64,000 nt of DNA from Cricetomys ansorgei (taxonomy: Eukaryota > Chordata > Mammalia > Rodentia > Nesomyidae): assembly GCA_026225945.1 (NCBI GenBank), contig JAMJFZ010001657.1, positions 3,072,001 to 3,136,000 on the forward strand, given 5' to 3'. Every line of letters starts with the position of its first letter. Positions within the stretch are counted from its first letter, which is position 1. The translations under genes and the position numbers were made by a program. The notes beneath the pieces were generated by a model. That model did not search any database, had not been told where the DNA came from, and saw only the letters and a program-made list of their open reading frames with translations. Below are positions 1 through 11,124 of the stretch, piece after piece.

Positions 1-1561
1 GCTCTTTTACCTGTTGAAGTGTCTCAAAGATTGTTTAGGATATCCTAAGTAATTGGCCATGTGTAGACTGATAGACATTTTAACTTTTTTCCCCCCACTC
101 CAATCTCTATGACTTTTTTTTTAAAAAAGTTATCTTATTACACTGGCTCTATTTTTGAATAGAGGTGCTAGTGGACATATTTGTGTTGTTCCCAGTGTAT
201 CTATTAGATGTAGCCGTTCACAGATATCCTTAACAGGCTCCAGCCCCTCTCTCCCACACCCAGCCATGAGGGCCTTTAAGAACATTTGTTCCTCAATGTG
301 CCCAGACTTTACATTGGTGAGCATCTTTCTGAGATGTGTATCTGTTTTTTACAATTTGTCATTTTGCCATCCCTGTCATTTGGTGGTATGTCTAGATTGA
401 TTTATTTTCTTCAGCTATGAACCGTGTTTTTTGCTTCTTTTATACCTGGTAATTTTATTTAGGTGATATTTTATGCCATTGAGAGTTGAATTTTTTTCAC
501 TCACAGAGTGTTGGGCTTCATGAAGCTCCAAAGCTTTGTCCTTCTGGGACTGGCTTTTAAGCTTTCTTGTAGACTTTACTTGAGCTAAAAGTTAGCTGTA
601 GTACTGAGTTGTTACCCTTTAGAGGAATTTACTCAACACCTGGTCTGGCTGATGGGAAAGTGGTCTTATTCCTAGACTTCTGCTATTTCCAGTTGTTTAT
701 ACTTTGCTTTCCTGGTTTGGGGGATGCTGCCCATTATGTGTACAGTTAAGTACCTAGCCAAGCACTTCACGGGAAATCTTTTCAGCTGTCCCCTTTTCTT
801 TCTTTCAGCTCCCTCCTGTGCTCTGCACCTCAGCTTCCAGTTACCTAGTTGTTCTTGACCTCTACTCTCTGTCTCCATGGTTTGAAAGGACCATTGGGCT
901 GTTTCCTCTGTGCTTGAGCCTGGAACTGCCTTTCAGTGCTGTAGGAAAATGATGGGGCTTACTTCCTCTGTTCCCATTAGCTCAGAGGTCACAGCTCTGC
1001 TCTGCCTCTTGTCACGTATCTGAAAACTATTGTATTTTGTCAAGTTTTCCAGTTCACAGAGAGAGCAGCTTGAAGAGCAGTTAGTTATTCCTGACCAGAG
1101 CAGACCTGTCTGATCTTGTAATAATTATAGTATGCTCTGAATTATATTTAGATTTGTTTTTGCAGATGCCAAAGCAAATTCTAGTATTCAAACATATATG
1201 TACATGGTTTGTGTGTGTGTGTGGTCTCCTTGGGCACACGCCATGGTCTCAGCAAACTTTATGTGAAAGGCCAAGTTGTACATAGTCCCAGGCATGTCCA
1301 GCCTGTGGCACACAGGTCACATATATCTCAGGGTAACTATGAATGTGACCCAGCACAGAATTGTAAAAGTACTTAAAATGTTTTAAGGTTTTCTTGAAAT
1401 TTTCTGTTTTTGTTTTTTTAACCAGAGTGCGGTTTTTGAGCATGATCCTTGTAGATGACCATGCGCCACAGTGTCACAAAGTCGACATTCCTGGTAGACT
1501 TTTTTAGGATCACATGGGCACTTATGTTTCCTTGTTTGCTTTCCTTCTTTCTCTCTCTTTA

Positions 1562-1785
1562 TTTTTTCTTTAGATATATTTTTATTTATGAATGTGTGTG
1601 TATGCGTGCATGTATGTGTGTGCCACATGGATGTGGGTGCTCTTGTAGGCGAGAAAAAGGTATTGGATTCCCTGGAAGTTGGAGTTATAAATGGTTGTAA
1701 GCTGCCTGATGTGTGTCTGGGAATCAAGCTCTGGTCCTCTGCGAGAGCACCAAGTGCTCTTGACTATGGGGGCCACCGCAACAGT
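1562..1785 (-). mobile_element. B2/B3-class SINE
   Basis: Reverse-orientation SINE: T-rich start, TG-rich segment with 'gtgcatgtatgtgtgtgcc', then 'aagctctggtcctctgcgag' and a box region ending 'ccaagtgctcttgac'. Lies in the Pbk intron upstream of the first visible exon. Confidence 0.75.
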
Positions 1786-1831
1786 CCTTATCTTCTTTAT
1801 TTTTAAATAGCCTTATAAGAATGTAAAAACC

Positions 1832-2010
1832 AGCCAGTGAGGTGACTCAGCAGGTAAAGGCGCTTGCTGTGTGCGCCTCTTGACCCGAGTGTGATCTGCA
1901 CAAAGAGATCCAAGTTCACATAGTTGTCCTCTGACCTCCACATGCATGCCAATAATAACTAGATTTTTATCTTAGCTTGTATGCCATAAGAAACAAACAA
2001 ACAAACAAAA
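1832..2010 (+). mobile_element. B3-class SINE with (CAAA)n tail
   Basis: 'gccagtgaggtgactcagca' box A region, 'tgtcctctgacctccacatg', and an (ACAA)n tail. Pbk intron, sense orientation. Confidence 0.75.
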
Positions 2011-2183
2011 CCCAGCCTTTTCCATTATTGTTACTGTGAGACTTGCAGAAGTAGTTTTGGTCAAAGGGTACCCATACACTCTTTAAAAACAGTGACGCCA
2101 TTACTCATCTTATGAGGCTGTCAAGATGCTTCTGTACTGCTCTTTTTCAAAGTTACGTTTTTGCTTTTGTTTTTGATTTCTAG

Positions 2184-2277
2184 TATTAAGTTCGACTCCG
2201 TGTGTGAATATCCCTGCCTCTCCATTTATGCAGAAGCTTGGCTTTGGGTCAGGGGTCAACGTTTACCTAATGAAAAG
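2184..2277 (+). CDS. Pbk: Pbk coding exon (human exon 3 equivalent)
   Basis: Follows a tttctag acceptor and ends at AAAAG|GTGAGT. It opens with the last two bases of a Val codon and encodes [19 protein letters not shown] followed by the glycine-rich nucleotide loop and VNVYLMK. The final AG is completed to Arg by the next exon. This is the first coding exon in the window; nothing in 1-2160 matches the MEGISNFKTP start exon. Confidence 0.95.
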
Positions 2278-5200
2278 GTGAGTGCAAGATTTCCGACCTG
2301 TGGGACTGTGTGCCCGTGGTGCTTGGGTTAGACTAAGTCCCTGGTCACACTTGAAGGCTATATTCCAGTTCTCGGGATCTTGTTAAGTACCAGAGCACCG
2401 CCCCAAATACTTTACTCCCACATTCTTCCTGGTGGGCTATTAAAGGGGTAGTAGCCTAATCCTCCTCCGTTTCAGCTTCTATAAGAAAGTGAAATGGTAG
2501 AAGGATCCTAGAACCTGGCCTTGAGTGTGGTAAAGAGAGGTAGGAGAATTGTCCGTGTGTGTGGAGTCGGAATAGCTGGTGAAGAAGGGTATTCTAGGGA
2601 TGGGGAGCTACTGGCAGTTAATGGCTCTTAGGGAAGGGAGAGTCAGTTTTCTTTAGGGATGCAGCCCCTAAGAGGCTACCCGGGCTCCAGTAGGCGGTCC
2701 TTTACCCATGCACTGAGTGAACTCAGTGGGCTTAAAAAACAAAGGGCACGTGAAGTTAGGCGTTTAGGGAAAAGTGGTGGTGGTGAAATAGAAGAGGAAC
2801 TGGAGGGGAGGGAGTGAAAAGTAGACTTGGTCAAAACGTGTGTGTGTGTGTGTGAAATTCCAAATATTAATAAGAGAATGGCATACTATTATATATAGAC
2901 TGTTCTGAGCATTTCTTTCAGTTAAACATCTTTAACAGTATAGCATCTCTGTTACATAAAGATAAATGTTTGATAGAATGTAGATGAAATGGTAGGATAG
3001 AAATGTTAGAAAATAGTGTAGTAGTTTCCAAGTTTAATTACACTTTTATAAAATGTATAACATGCCATCCTTACCTCTCTCTAATCTCTCTTCAGAGCTA
3101 GATACCAGGTGTTGTTTAGGGCATCAAGACATCGAGCTAGTCAAAACAGGGATGGAACAGGTGTCAATGATCTAAGAATTCTATGTTTTCAAAAACATTT
3201 CTGAGGAGTCAAAATTTGAGTGTGTTGTTGGTATTTTTTATTCATTTTTGTACCTTTAAATTTATATGTGTATATTTTAGATCTCCAAGAGGATTGTCTC
3301 ATTCTCCTTGGGCCGTGAAAAAGCTAAACTCTTTATGTAATGATCATTATCGAGCTGTGTATCAGAAGAGACTAACTGATGAGGCTAAGATTTTAAAAAA
3401 CCTTAGTCACCCAAACATTATAGGTGAGTTTAAATTTGCTCGGTGGCAGTGTGTGGGAGAGCAGTGTTCTGTGTATCTAGAAACAGTATACTCTGCAGTG
3501 ATTTTGCTAATAAAAATAAAGTCGGGCCTGGATATTATTGGGAACCAAGTTAATGTAAATTGTCTAACGTGAAAATTCACGCAAGGGGCTGGAGAGATGG
3601 CTCTGCAGGTAAGAGGATTGTTGCACTTCAGAGCACTCCAGTTCAGTTCTTAGCACCACACGTGGCTCACAACTCTCCACAGGGGATTCGATGTCTTGAC
3701 TTCCACTGGCAGCAGGCATGGGTGTGGTGCACATAAATACATGCAGGCAAAATACTTACGCATAAAATAAATCTCAAAAAATCATTTAAAATTCACATAT
3801 TTTGGATCTTTAAGCGTATTTAAGCTTCATGGAGTTAGAAGTAGCCATTTTGGTGCTGGTACTGTGAAGATTTCAGGAATATAGAATGGTCTTCCTTTAG
3901 ATCATTTATGTTCATTTAGATGGGTTCTTGTATTGTTTGCACTTTGCGTTTTTGGTACTAATGGGACTGGTGGACTCATTCTATTTAAAATAGTAAAATA
4001 GTAAATAGTAAAACTATTTTGATCTGTGGTGCTAGCCACACACTTGAAGGCATTTAATTTATACCTCTGGGTTAGTTTTGAAAATAGTAGCTGTCTCATT
4101 GTTTTAGTCCAGGTCCAGGTTACATTACTGAAGAAGCTCTTGTTTCCAGAGTGTAATAGAAAAATGTCACATTTTCTTAAGGGTATCGTGCTTTTACTGA
4201 AGCAAGTGATGGCAGTCTGTGCCTCGCTATGGAGTATGGAGGGGAAAAGTCTCTAAATGACTTAATAGAAGAGCGAAATGACGACAGCGGAAGTCCTTTT
4301 CCAGCAACTGTAATTCTCAGAGTTGCTTTGCACATGGCGAGAGGGCTAAAGGTAACTATGCCATTATATTTTAAAAAGCTTTGGTGAACTTTGAAGAAAT
4401 TAAACATGGTTGTACATATGTTGCTGTGCTTTTGAATAGATACAACATAAGGAAAGAGACATATGTATTAATTAGACACTAGTGATAGTGACTAGCAAAC
4501 TACTGATGACTCATATTGTATGTTAGTGATGTCAGGGTTGCATGTTAAGAGTTCCTATGAAATTGGTTTATGGAGAAGATTGAGAAAAAAGCATTGTAAA
4601 TGCAATTTTCATTACATTTATAGATAACTTTAAATAGGATAGGTACATGCCTTTAATCCCAGCACTTGGGAGGCAGAGGCAGAGGCAGGTGATCTCTGAG
4701 TTCAAGGCCAGCCTGGTCTACAGAGCGAGTTCCAGGACAGCCAAAGCTACACAGAGAAGCCCTGTCTCGAAAAACAGAAAGGATAGAAACATCTTCATTA
4801 CTCATTGATTAATGGCTTTGAGTATATATGTATAATGAAATTAATACATTACAGTGGAACCGTTTTGGGGCCTATTCACCACAAGATGGGCCACATTTGA
4901 AGTAAGCATGGTAAGCTTCTGTGTAAGAGAAGATCACAGCAGGAATGGCTTCTCATTTCTAAACTGGGCTCATAATGTAATGCTCAAATGCTGACAAATG
5001 AACAGACAGCCATTTTGCAACACAGTTCAAAACGTGACTATAATTACTTATGAGCTGATATATAAAACAAGCTTTGGATTACACTTCTGCTACTGCTCAT
5101 GAATTATAGTGGCTCCATGTCACCTGCTATTCTTGCATTATTTCATAATTTGAGGTAAGATTGCTTTATTGTGAAGATTCCAAAATTAAATCTAAAACTA

Positions 5201-8200
5201 TTGGTGAAATTGGAGTGTTTGAAAAAAAAAATTTTTTTTTGAGACAGGGTCTCTCTGTTGTATCTCTGGCTGTCCTGGAACTCACTCTGTAGACCAGGCT
5301 GTCCTCGAACTCACAGAGATCCGCCCGCCTCTGCCTCCTGAGTGCTGGGACTAAAGGCGTGCGCCACCACTACCCCGCTTGAAATCTTTTGATAGAAAGT
5401 TGTATGAGTTTTGAGAATTCAGACATCTTTAAGAAAATTTTTAGGTAACATGGCATGTTCCCTTCCTGGTTTCAAATACTTTGAAATAGACAAATAACTT
5501 TAGTTTACAAAAGGAATTTAAGCCATTGTTTTATTGGAAACATTTTTATTAATTTGTTTCTGCTCATGTATTTTTGTAATTTTAGTATCTGCATCAGGAA
5601 AAGAAGCTGCTTCATGGAGATATAAAGTCTTCAAATGTTGTAATTAAAGGTGATTTTGAAACAATTAAAATCTGTGACGTAGGAGTCTCTCTGCCATTGG
5701 ATGAAAATATGACTGGTGAGTAACACTGTTTGAAATTCATGTAATTTTTGAACTCCTAATTTTTGCATTCTAAAATACACTAAACCTAATGGTTTAAAAT
5801 GAACTATTTTTGAGGAGTGTATAATACAGAGTAGAGTGTCTTTCCAGTGTTTTGCCTCCTCTGAGGCCCCAGCTCCTTCCTCTGCCACATGAATAGTTAA
5901 TTGACCTCTTAGTGTGTCTGTGTATTTTCTGTCTTGCTTTGATTTGTTTGAAATAGGTCAGTTTAGGATTGCCTTGGGGTCATAGTCCTCCCAGTCCTCA
6001 GTGTGCTGCATACTGGTCCTTATTAGCATGGATTTTAACTGAACAACTTGGGGAAAGACATACCCACTAGACTAGTTCTTCCCCAGCTTCTGGGCATTCG
6101 GATCCACTCACGCTAAGCAGGACTGACTACTACATCTACCCTTTTCTAGTCAATGTTTCCTTCTCCTTTTGTAAATTTATTAGAGCCTCAAAGTAGAATG
6201 AAAATAAGGTTTGATTAAACAAACTGCTTGTTTGGAATTGTTACAAGCATTTTGTTTTCAATTCTATCATCTGTAAAAAAAAAAAAAGGAGATTATAGTA
6301 ATGAAATACTGAAAAATTATCTTTTGGTATGATAAACTTTAACTCTGTTCAGTGAGTTTGATTTATCTTAGTTACAGAAATAGAGTTTTTAGACATGTAA
6401 AGGAAATTTAGCCTTAAGGAAGATACCATAGTATACTTTACTGGCCAAAAGAATGAAGTTAGAGACCACAAACAAGACATCTAGGAGAACCTTTAGTATT
6501 TGAAAGTTTAGCAATGCAAATATATGTAAGTATCGGTGGAGGGGCGTATTTGGGTCACAGGGAAATTTGGAGACTGTTTTGAGTTGATTTATAAAGTGGT
6601 ACAACATGTAAATTAACTGAAGTTTCCCAGGAAAACTTGTAGCTATTAGTGATTATGTAAAAAAAGACAGAGCTCGCTACCATTGGCTGTACTTCCTTGT
6701 CAGCCAGGAAGGGAGGAGCAGAGCAGTCAGTGAAAGGAATAAGAAAGACAGAAGTCAAGAAAAACAAACACTAGGAAATGTTAAAAATTCTCACCAAGAC
6801 TGAGAAAAGAGAGACCATAACCACTAATGTCAGGCGTGAAGGTCACAGCGGCCAGTTCTACACATGGGAGAACTATGAGACAGCTGTACTTCACCAAGGT
6901 TGACTGGATGAAACGACAATTTCCTTGAAAAATACAACTATCAAAATTGATATAAGAACTAGGAAATCTAAAAGTCTCTGTCTTCTGTGGTTAATTTTAG
7001 AAGCAAAGCGATACTAGAATGAGTGAAGTTACCTTTTTGTATTTCTATATATTAGTAGATCATAGGAAAATGAAAATATAAAAATTCCATTTATAACTGA
7101 TAAAACCCCAAGATATTTAAAAATCTGAGAAGAAAAAAATGAATAAATCCACTAAGTTTAAGCCTCTGGTCTGGAGCCATAAAGCATCACGAACGTTGGA
7201 ACTACACGGAGGAAGTAAGATCTTATATTAGAAGACTCGATACTATTGGGGTGTCAATTCTTTAAAATTGATCTAAGAGTCTGTCCTGATCAATTTTTGA
7301 GTTTTGTTTTGTTTCGTTTTTCTGTTGAAATTGACAAATAACTTTAGACTGTACAGGGACTGTGAGTGGCGTGCGCTTTTCCCGGGCACGCACTCTAAAG
7401 GGCAATGTGTGATTATCCCCTCGGGTTTTCTTGACTCAGTAATCATGGAAGCATTGTAATGTCCTTTAGCCCTCAGCTTCTGGGACTCCATTGTTTGCAG
7501 AAAACCCAAGGCCCGGACATGAAGTGGTCTCCTGTGTCACACAGGCTTGCACATCTTTGAAGCCAAGCAAGGTGGTCTGACTCGAGTCGGCAACTTTAAC
7601 AGCTATCTCCCTTCTGTTCCTGTCACCTTCTAAGGGAACTGTTGTTTTCTTCCATTTTCACCAACTGATGAAAGTTTAATACTTGCCAGTCTCATGAGGG
7701 ACAGATCCTTTATAGCAGTGGTTCTTTATAGCAGTGGCTCTTAATCTGTGGCTTGTGACCCCTGGGGGGGTGTCAAATGACCCTTCTACAGTGTCTGCAT
7801 ATCTGATATTTACATTATGATTCATAACAATATCAAAATTACAATTATGAAGTAGCATCTAAAACAGTTTACGTTTGGGAATCAGCACATGAAGCACTGT
7901 ATTAAAGGGTTGAAGTGCTAGGAAGGTTGAGAACCACTGCTTTATAATGAGGTTGAATATAGTGATTCACCTGTGAACTCCCTGTACAAATGGTCTTTGC
8001 TTGTGTTATTTTGTTGTTGCTTGCCTTTCTCTATGACCTTTAACGCCTGCTTTCATGACTATTCTACTTGTATTTTTTGTTTCAGTGACTGATCCTGAGG
8101 CCTGTTATATTGGTACTGAGCCATGGAAACCCAAGGAAGCGTTGGAGGAAAATGGCATTATTACTGACAAGGCAGATATGTTTGCTTTTGGCCTTACTTT

Positions 8201-8863
8201 ATGGGAAATGATGACTTTATGTATTCCACACACCAATTTTCCAGATGATGATGATGAAGGTATAAATACAAATAAATTTTAACATAATCTGTAGATTAGT
8301 GTATACAGTTATCTTTCTGTTAAGTTAAAATTTAAATAGCAGATTGTTTGGTTACAGATTATGGCAATACTGTGATTAATTTGGCTATAAGGTTATTCCT
8401 CCATGTAACCCCTCCACTAAAAGGTTCTCATTTTTCTTTAATAAATCTACATTTGCTGGGTGGGTGGGGTATCTAGTTGAACAAAGTTTCCTTAAAAACT
8501 TCTTGGAGAGAAAATAGCTAATCTCTGGCAAATTTGAACAGACTGCCTATGGTATAGGGGAACGCATACTGGATGATCTTGTTGCAGGAGGGTAAACTAT
8601 TTAGCTAGTCTATGACCTTCATGATTTTTGCTTGTTTCTACCTCTTAACTCCTTCATGAGCAGATGCAACCTTTGATGAGAGTGACTTCGATGATGAAGC
8701 GTACTATGCAGCTCTGGGGACCAGGCCATCCATCAACATGGAAGAACTGGATGAATCCTACCAGAAGGTCATTGAACTCTTCTCTGTGTGTACTAATGAA
8801 GATCCCAAAGACCGCCCTTCTGCTGCACAAATCGTTGAGGCTTTAGAATTAGATGGCTTGTGA
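2184..8863 (+). CDS. Pbk: PBK (PDZ-binding kinase / TOPK), partial at 5' end
   Basis: Serine/threonine kinase of the MAPKK-like group, active in mitosis and in p38/JNK signalling. Six coding exons are present: 2184-2277, 3281-3423, 4182-4351, 5586-5715, 8086-8259, 8664-8863. All have AG/GT borders and joined phases keep one open frame of 302 residues plus a split codon. Human PBK is 322 residues, so about 20 N-terminal residues (with the ATG and the CDK1 site Thr9) lie on an exon left of the window. Visible motifs in order: glycine loop LGFGSG, catalytic Lys in [13 protein letters not shown] in place of HRD, CDVG in place of DFG, and a DEADEAY-type acidic stretch before the C-terminal helices. 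HGD and DVG are known PBK peculiarities, not damage. The protein ends LELDGL. Identification is firm; the species-specific tail needs mRNA support. Confidence 0.97.
2837..2855 (+). repeat. Short (GT)n microsatellite
   Basis: Nine or so GT units in the Pbk intron; similar short runs occur at 1207-1223 and 49008-49025. Confidence 0.85.
3281..3423 (+). CDS. Pbk: Pbk coding exon (human exon 4 equivalent)
   Basis: Acceptor tattttag, donor gtgagt. Encodes [15 protein letters not shown], with the ATP-binding lysine, and then the alpha-C region ending [12 protein letters not shown]. The glycine codon is split across the donor. The open frame continues into the intron by chance on both sides, so longer ORF predictions here are misleading. 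Confidence 0.95.
3583..3782 (+). mobile_element. B2 SINE
   Basis: Begins 'ggggctggagagatggctct' and ends 'cataaaataaatctcaaaa', a near full-length B2 in the Pbk intron. Confidence 0.9.
4182..4351 (+). CDS. Pbk: Pbk coding exon (human exon 5 equivalent)
   Basis: Acceptor ttcttaag, donor gtaact. Encodes [20 protein letters not shown], with the hinge region, then [20 protein letters not shown] and a helix ending ARGLK. It ends on a complete codon. Confidence 0.95.
4637..4777 (+). mobile_element. B1 SINE
   Basis: 'gcctttaatcccagcacttg' through 'ccctgtctcgaaaaacag'; well preserved 7SL-derived B1. Confidence 0.92.
5233..5380 (-). mobile_element. B1 SINE
   Basis: Reverse B1: T-rich tail, 'gagacagggtctctctgttg', 'gtgctgggactaaaggcgtg'. 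It lies 200 bases upstream of the Pbk catalytic-loop exon. Confidence 0.92.
5586..5715 (+). CDS. Pbk: Pbk coding exon (catalytic loop and DVG)
   Basis: Acceptor attttag, donor gtgagt. Encodes [19 protein letters not shown], holding the catalytic Asp in HGD and the Lys two residues on, then [19 protein letters not shown] with DVG at the magnesium-binding position. Both departures from HRD/DFG are shared with other PBK proteins as I recall them. Confidence 0.96.
6855..7290 (+). mobile_element. Degraded LINE-1 ORF2 fragments
   Basis: Stretches such as 'tttccttgaaaaatacaact', 'aaaattccatttataactga' and 'ggtgtcaattctttaaaatt' match conserved L1 ORF2 sequence in the expected order, with internal deletions. 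No open frame remains. Pbk intron, sense orientation. Confidence 0.65.
7732..7939. mobile_element. URR1-like nonautonomous hAT element
   Basis: Starts CAGTGGCTCTTAATCTG and ends GGTTGAGAACCACTG, imperfect terminal inverted repeats of about 15 bases. The interior includes the 'gatatttacattatgattca' signature. The 8-base flanks CTTTATAG (left) and CTTTATAA (right) differ by one base, as expected for an hAT target duplication. A second CAGTGG copy lies 16 bases to the left. Confidence 0.85.
8086..8259 (+). CDS. Pbk: Pbk coding exon (activation segment to helix F)
   Basis: Acceptor ttgtttcag. The donor is the weak gtataa after GAAG. Encodes [20 protein letters not shown], then [20 protein letters not shown] and an Asp-rich end (PDDDDE). 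The sequence is conserved and in frame on both sides, so the exon is real despite the weak donor. Confidence 0.94.
8664..8863 (+). CDS. Pbk: Pbk last coding exon and stop
   Basis: Acceptor catgagcag. Encodes the acidic [19 protein letters not shown], then the conserved C-lobe [20 protein letters not shown], and ends ALELDGL before TGA at 8861-8863. Human PBK ends ETDV, a class I PDZ ligand, which is absent here. Confidence 0.94.
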
Positions 8864-9510
8864 TGCTGTTTGTGGTAGTCCAAGCATGAAGCATAGATTA
8901 TGGGTAACTGTTAATTCAGATGCATTTAGTTACTATGACCTACAGTGGCTAGACTCTGAAGTGGCTTATTTTAGGACCACTGTACATAGTTAATATTTGC
9001 ATAACTTTCTAACATAATGTTATTTTTTGTATTATTACAAGCATTTATTGTACTGGGTTTTTTGTGAAGTTTAAAAACTAACTCTCCAGGCACCTAGACG
9101 CTACCACTACTGATTAAAACACTAATAACCCATCTGAAATGACTTAGAATTGAGGGACCATTGCTTTATTAAGAATCTTCTTTTAGATATTCTCTTTAGT
9201 GGGTTATTAAAATTTTCACTTTGTATAGTACAAGTTAATCTATGTCTGCTTATAAAGCATGCAGCCTCTAGCTGGCCTGTTGGCCCATGTGCTTATTAAG
9301 TGTTCCCCAGAGACCCAAGAGCATGGCTCAGAAAACTAGCTCCTAGAGTGTTTTCAGACCTCGGTTATAGCTATCTTGCTTCTCTCCACAGCTTAGTGTC
9401 CAATTTATTGAATATATTTTTGTGTTAATATTTGTTTTAACTGACTGTATTCTAAATCTTTTAAAGTTGTGATGTAAGAATAATAATAAACAGTAAAGGA
9501 GTTTTAGTAC
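8864..9510 (+). other. Pbk: Pbk 3' UTR
   Basis: AT-rich sequence after the stop codon, free of recognisable repeats, running to an AATAAA at 9485-9490. The end is placed about 20 bases beyond that signal; the cleavage site itself cannot be seen. Confidence 0.75.
9485..9490 (+). terminator. Pbk: Pbk polyadenylation signal AATAAA
   Basis: Canonical AATAAA about 620 bases after the Pbk stop, in an AT-rich context and followed by a GT-containing stretch. It is the only good signal between the stop and the convergent Esco2 3' end. Confidence 0.75.
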
Positions 9511-11120
9511 CAGGCACCCCAGTCTTATTTTCTATTCTTGTTGATGTGTTGCCACTGCACTTGCAGAATATGGTTTCTCTCAACCTTGTTTTCTTATGTA
9601 TAAAGTGAGATAAAGTGAGGTTGACTTGGGTCAGTTGTTTCTAAGTCACAACTCCTGAAATTACCAGAATTACTGCATTCAGGTGGGATAACCAGACTTG
9701 ACTACAGATGCAACAGCTTATTAATTAGCATATTGTCCACCAAAACAGTGGGAGGGGACAGCGAATTCAAAGTTTACCTATGAAAAAATTGTGTAAGTGC
9801 AAGTGCACACTGAGATTTAGTCTTATCCTCCTTTTCTCTGATGTGTCATTTTTAGTAGGATTGCCTAAGGGACAGGTCCTGCTTATAGGCCATAAAACAT
9901 GAATTGGCTTTAAAACATAAATTGGCACTTTTGTTGATTTATTCCCAGCTCCTATAGACACCCCATTCTCCAAACATCATTTTATACCACTAACCACAAT
10001 AAACAAATACTGACATGCTACTAAAGTCCACACTATATCCGGATTTATTGCTCAGTGACTTTTTCTGTTGTAAAATCCCATTCCAGATGCCATACTTGGG
10101 AATATCATAACCCCTTGACTACTAAGTTTCAGATTTTTGTTTTTCATTGCTTTTGAGATTTAGGATGTGGTGGTTAGGTATTTTGTGTAACAGACCTCGA
10201 CTGGGATTTGTCTGTTATGTTCACATGGTTTATAGGACTCTGCTATAGCAAACCACCAAATAGCAACATGGGACACTGATGTGCTATTGTTGGCAGGGTA
10301 TCAGCTATTACAGTACTCATTTTCCTCCCTTCTGTTGCTATATTCGTATGTGCAGTCTGCCTTAGAACATGTGGCTTTATTGTTCTTCCTAAGCCATGTT
10401 TCAGTATGGACTCATGAATATTTATTACACTATTTGATGCTGCTCTTCAGATCAGCTTGTGCCAGTGTATCTGCTGGGAGTGGAGGGTCTTTCAGTGGGC
10501 TCCAGTGTTCCTTTGACTTGTACCATATGATTTGTATTTCCTTTTTGATGTTGCAAGATCATCTAGGCTTATCTTATATCGTCTCTGACCCAGCCTTACT
10601 TCTCCAAGGAACTCCAGTTTGATTTTGAGCAAGTTTTAGAAACAAGAGCTAAGTACTCCATGTACTTATTGCTGTTAAATATCAAAGCAACAGTGTTAAA
10701 AGCAAACCATAATGTACATATAATTTAATCTAAGACATATGGAATGAATTAAACTGCAAAACTCATCTGAAGCAGTGTTATCTACACCCAAAGTAGGATT
10801 ACAGGGAAGCTATTTCTTTCAGCATACTATTTCTCTAGTGTCTCTATAGTTTTGGTTTTCATTCTCAAAGACATAAAGATAAAAAATACTTTAAATCAGA
10901 GTGTTAACAGAATATTATGAATAGTTCTGGGCCAGTGATACATCTCAGTGGTAAAAGTGCTTGCACAAGACTGGCTACTTGACTTGGACCCTTGGAACCC
11001 ACGGTAGGAGAGAACTGACTCCCAAGAGTTGTTCTCTGACCTCCACATAGGCATCTTAAAATAGATGCAGCACACGCAAACACTAATAACAATTATAAAA
11101 AATAATTGTATTGATTTCTC
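9511..11120. other. Pbk-Esco2 tail-to-tail intergenic gap
   Basis: About 1.6 kb between two convergent 3' ends. It contains mostly unique AT-rich sequence and one B3-type SINE at its right edge. The open frame at 10281-10622 (113 codons) has no recognisable domain. No RNA gene or promoter was recognised. Confidence 0.6.
10922..11100 (+). mobile_element. B3/B2-class SINE
   Basis: Diverged tRNA-derived SINE: box A-like 'cagtgatacatctcagtgg', an internal 'tgttctctgacctccacat' segment and an A-rich end. It sits just beyond the predicted Esco2 3' end. Confidence 0.7.
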
Positions 11121-11124
11121 ACAA

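Noticed and set aside
1..2160. Search for the Pbk start-codon exon (MEGISNFKTP...)
   Set aside because: No matching exon was found; the region is intron with two SINEs, so the start lies outside the window.
3183..3572. 129-codon frame around the Pbk ATP-lysine exon
   Set aside because: Only 3281-3423 is coding; both ends run into intron past good splice sites.
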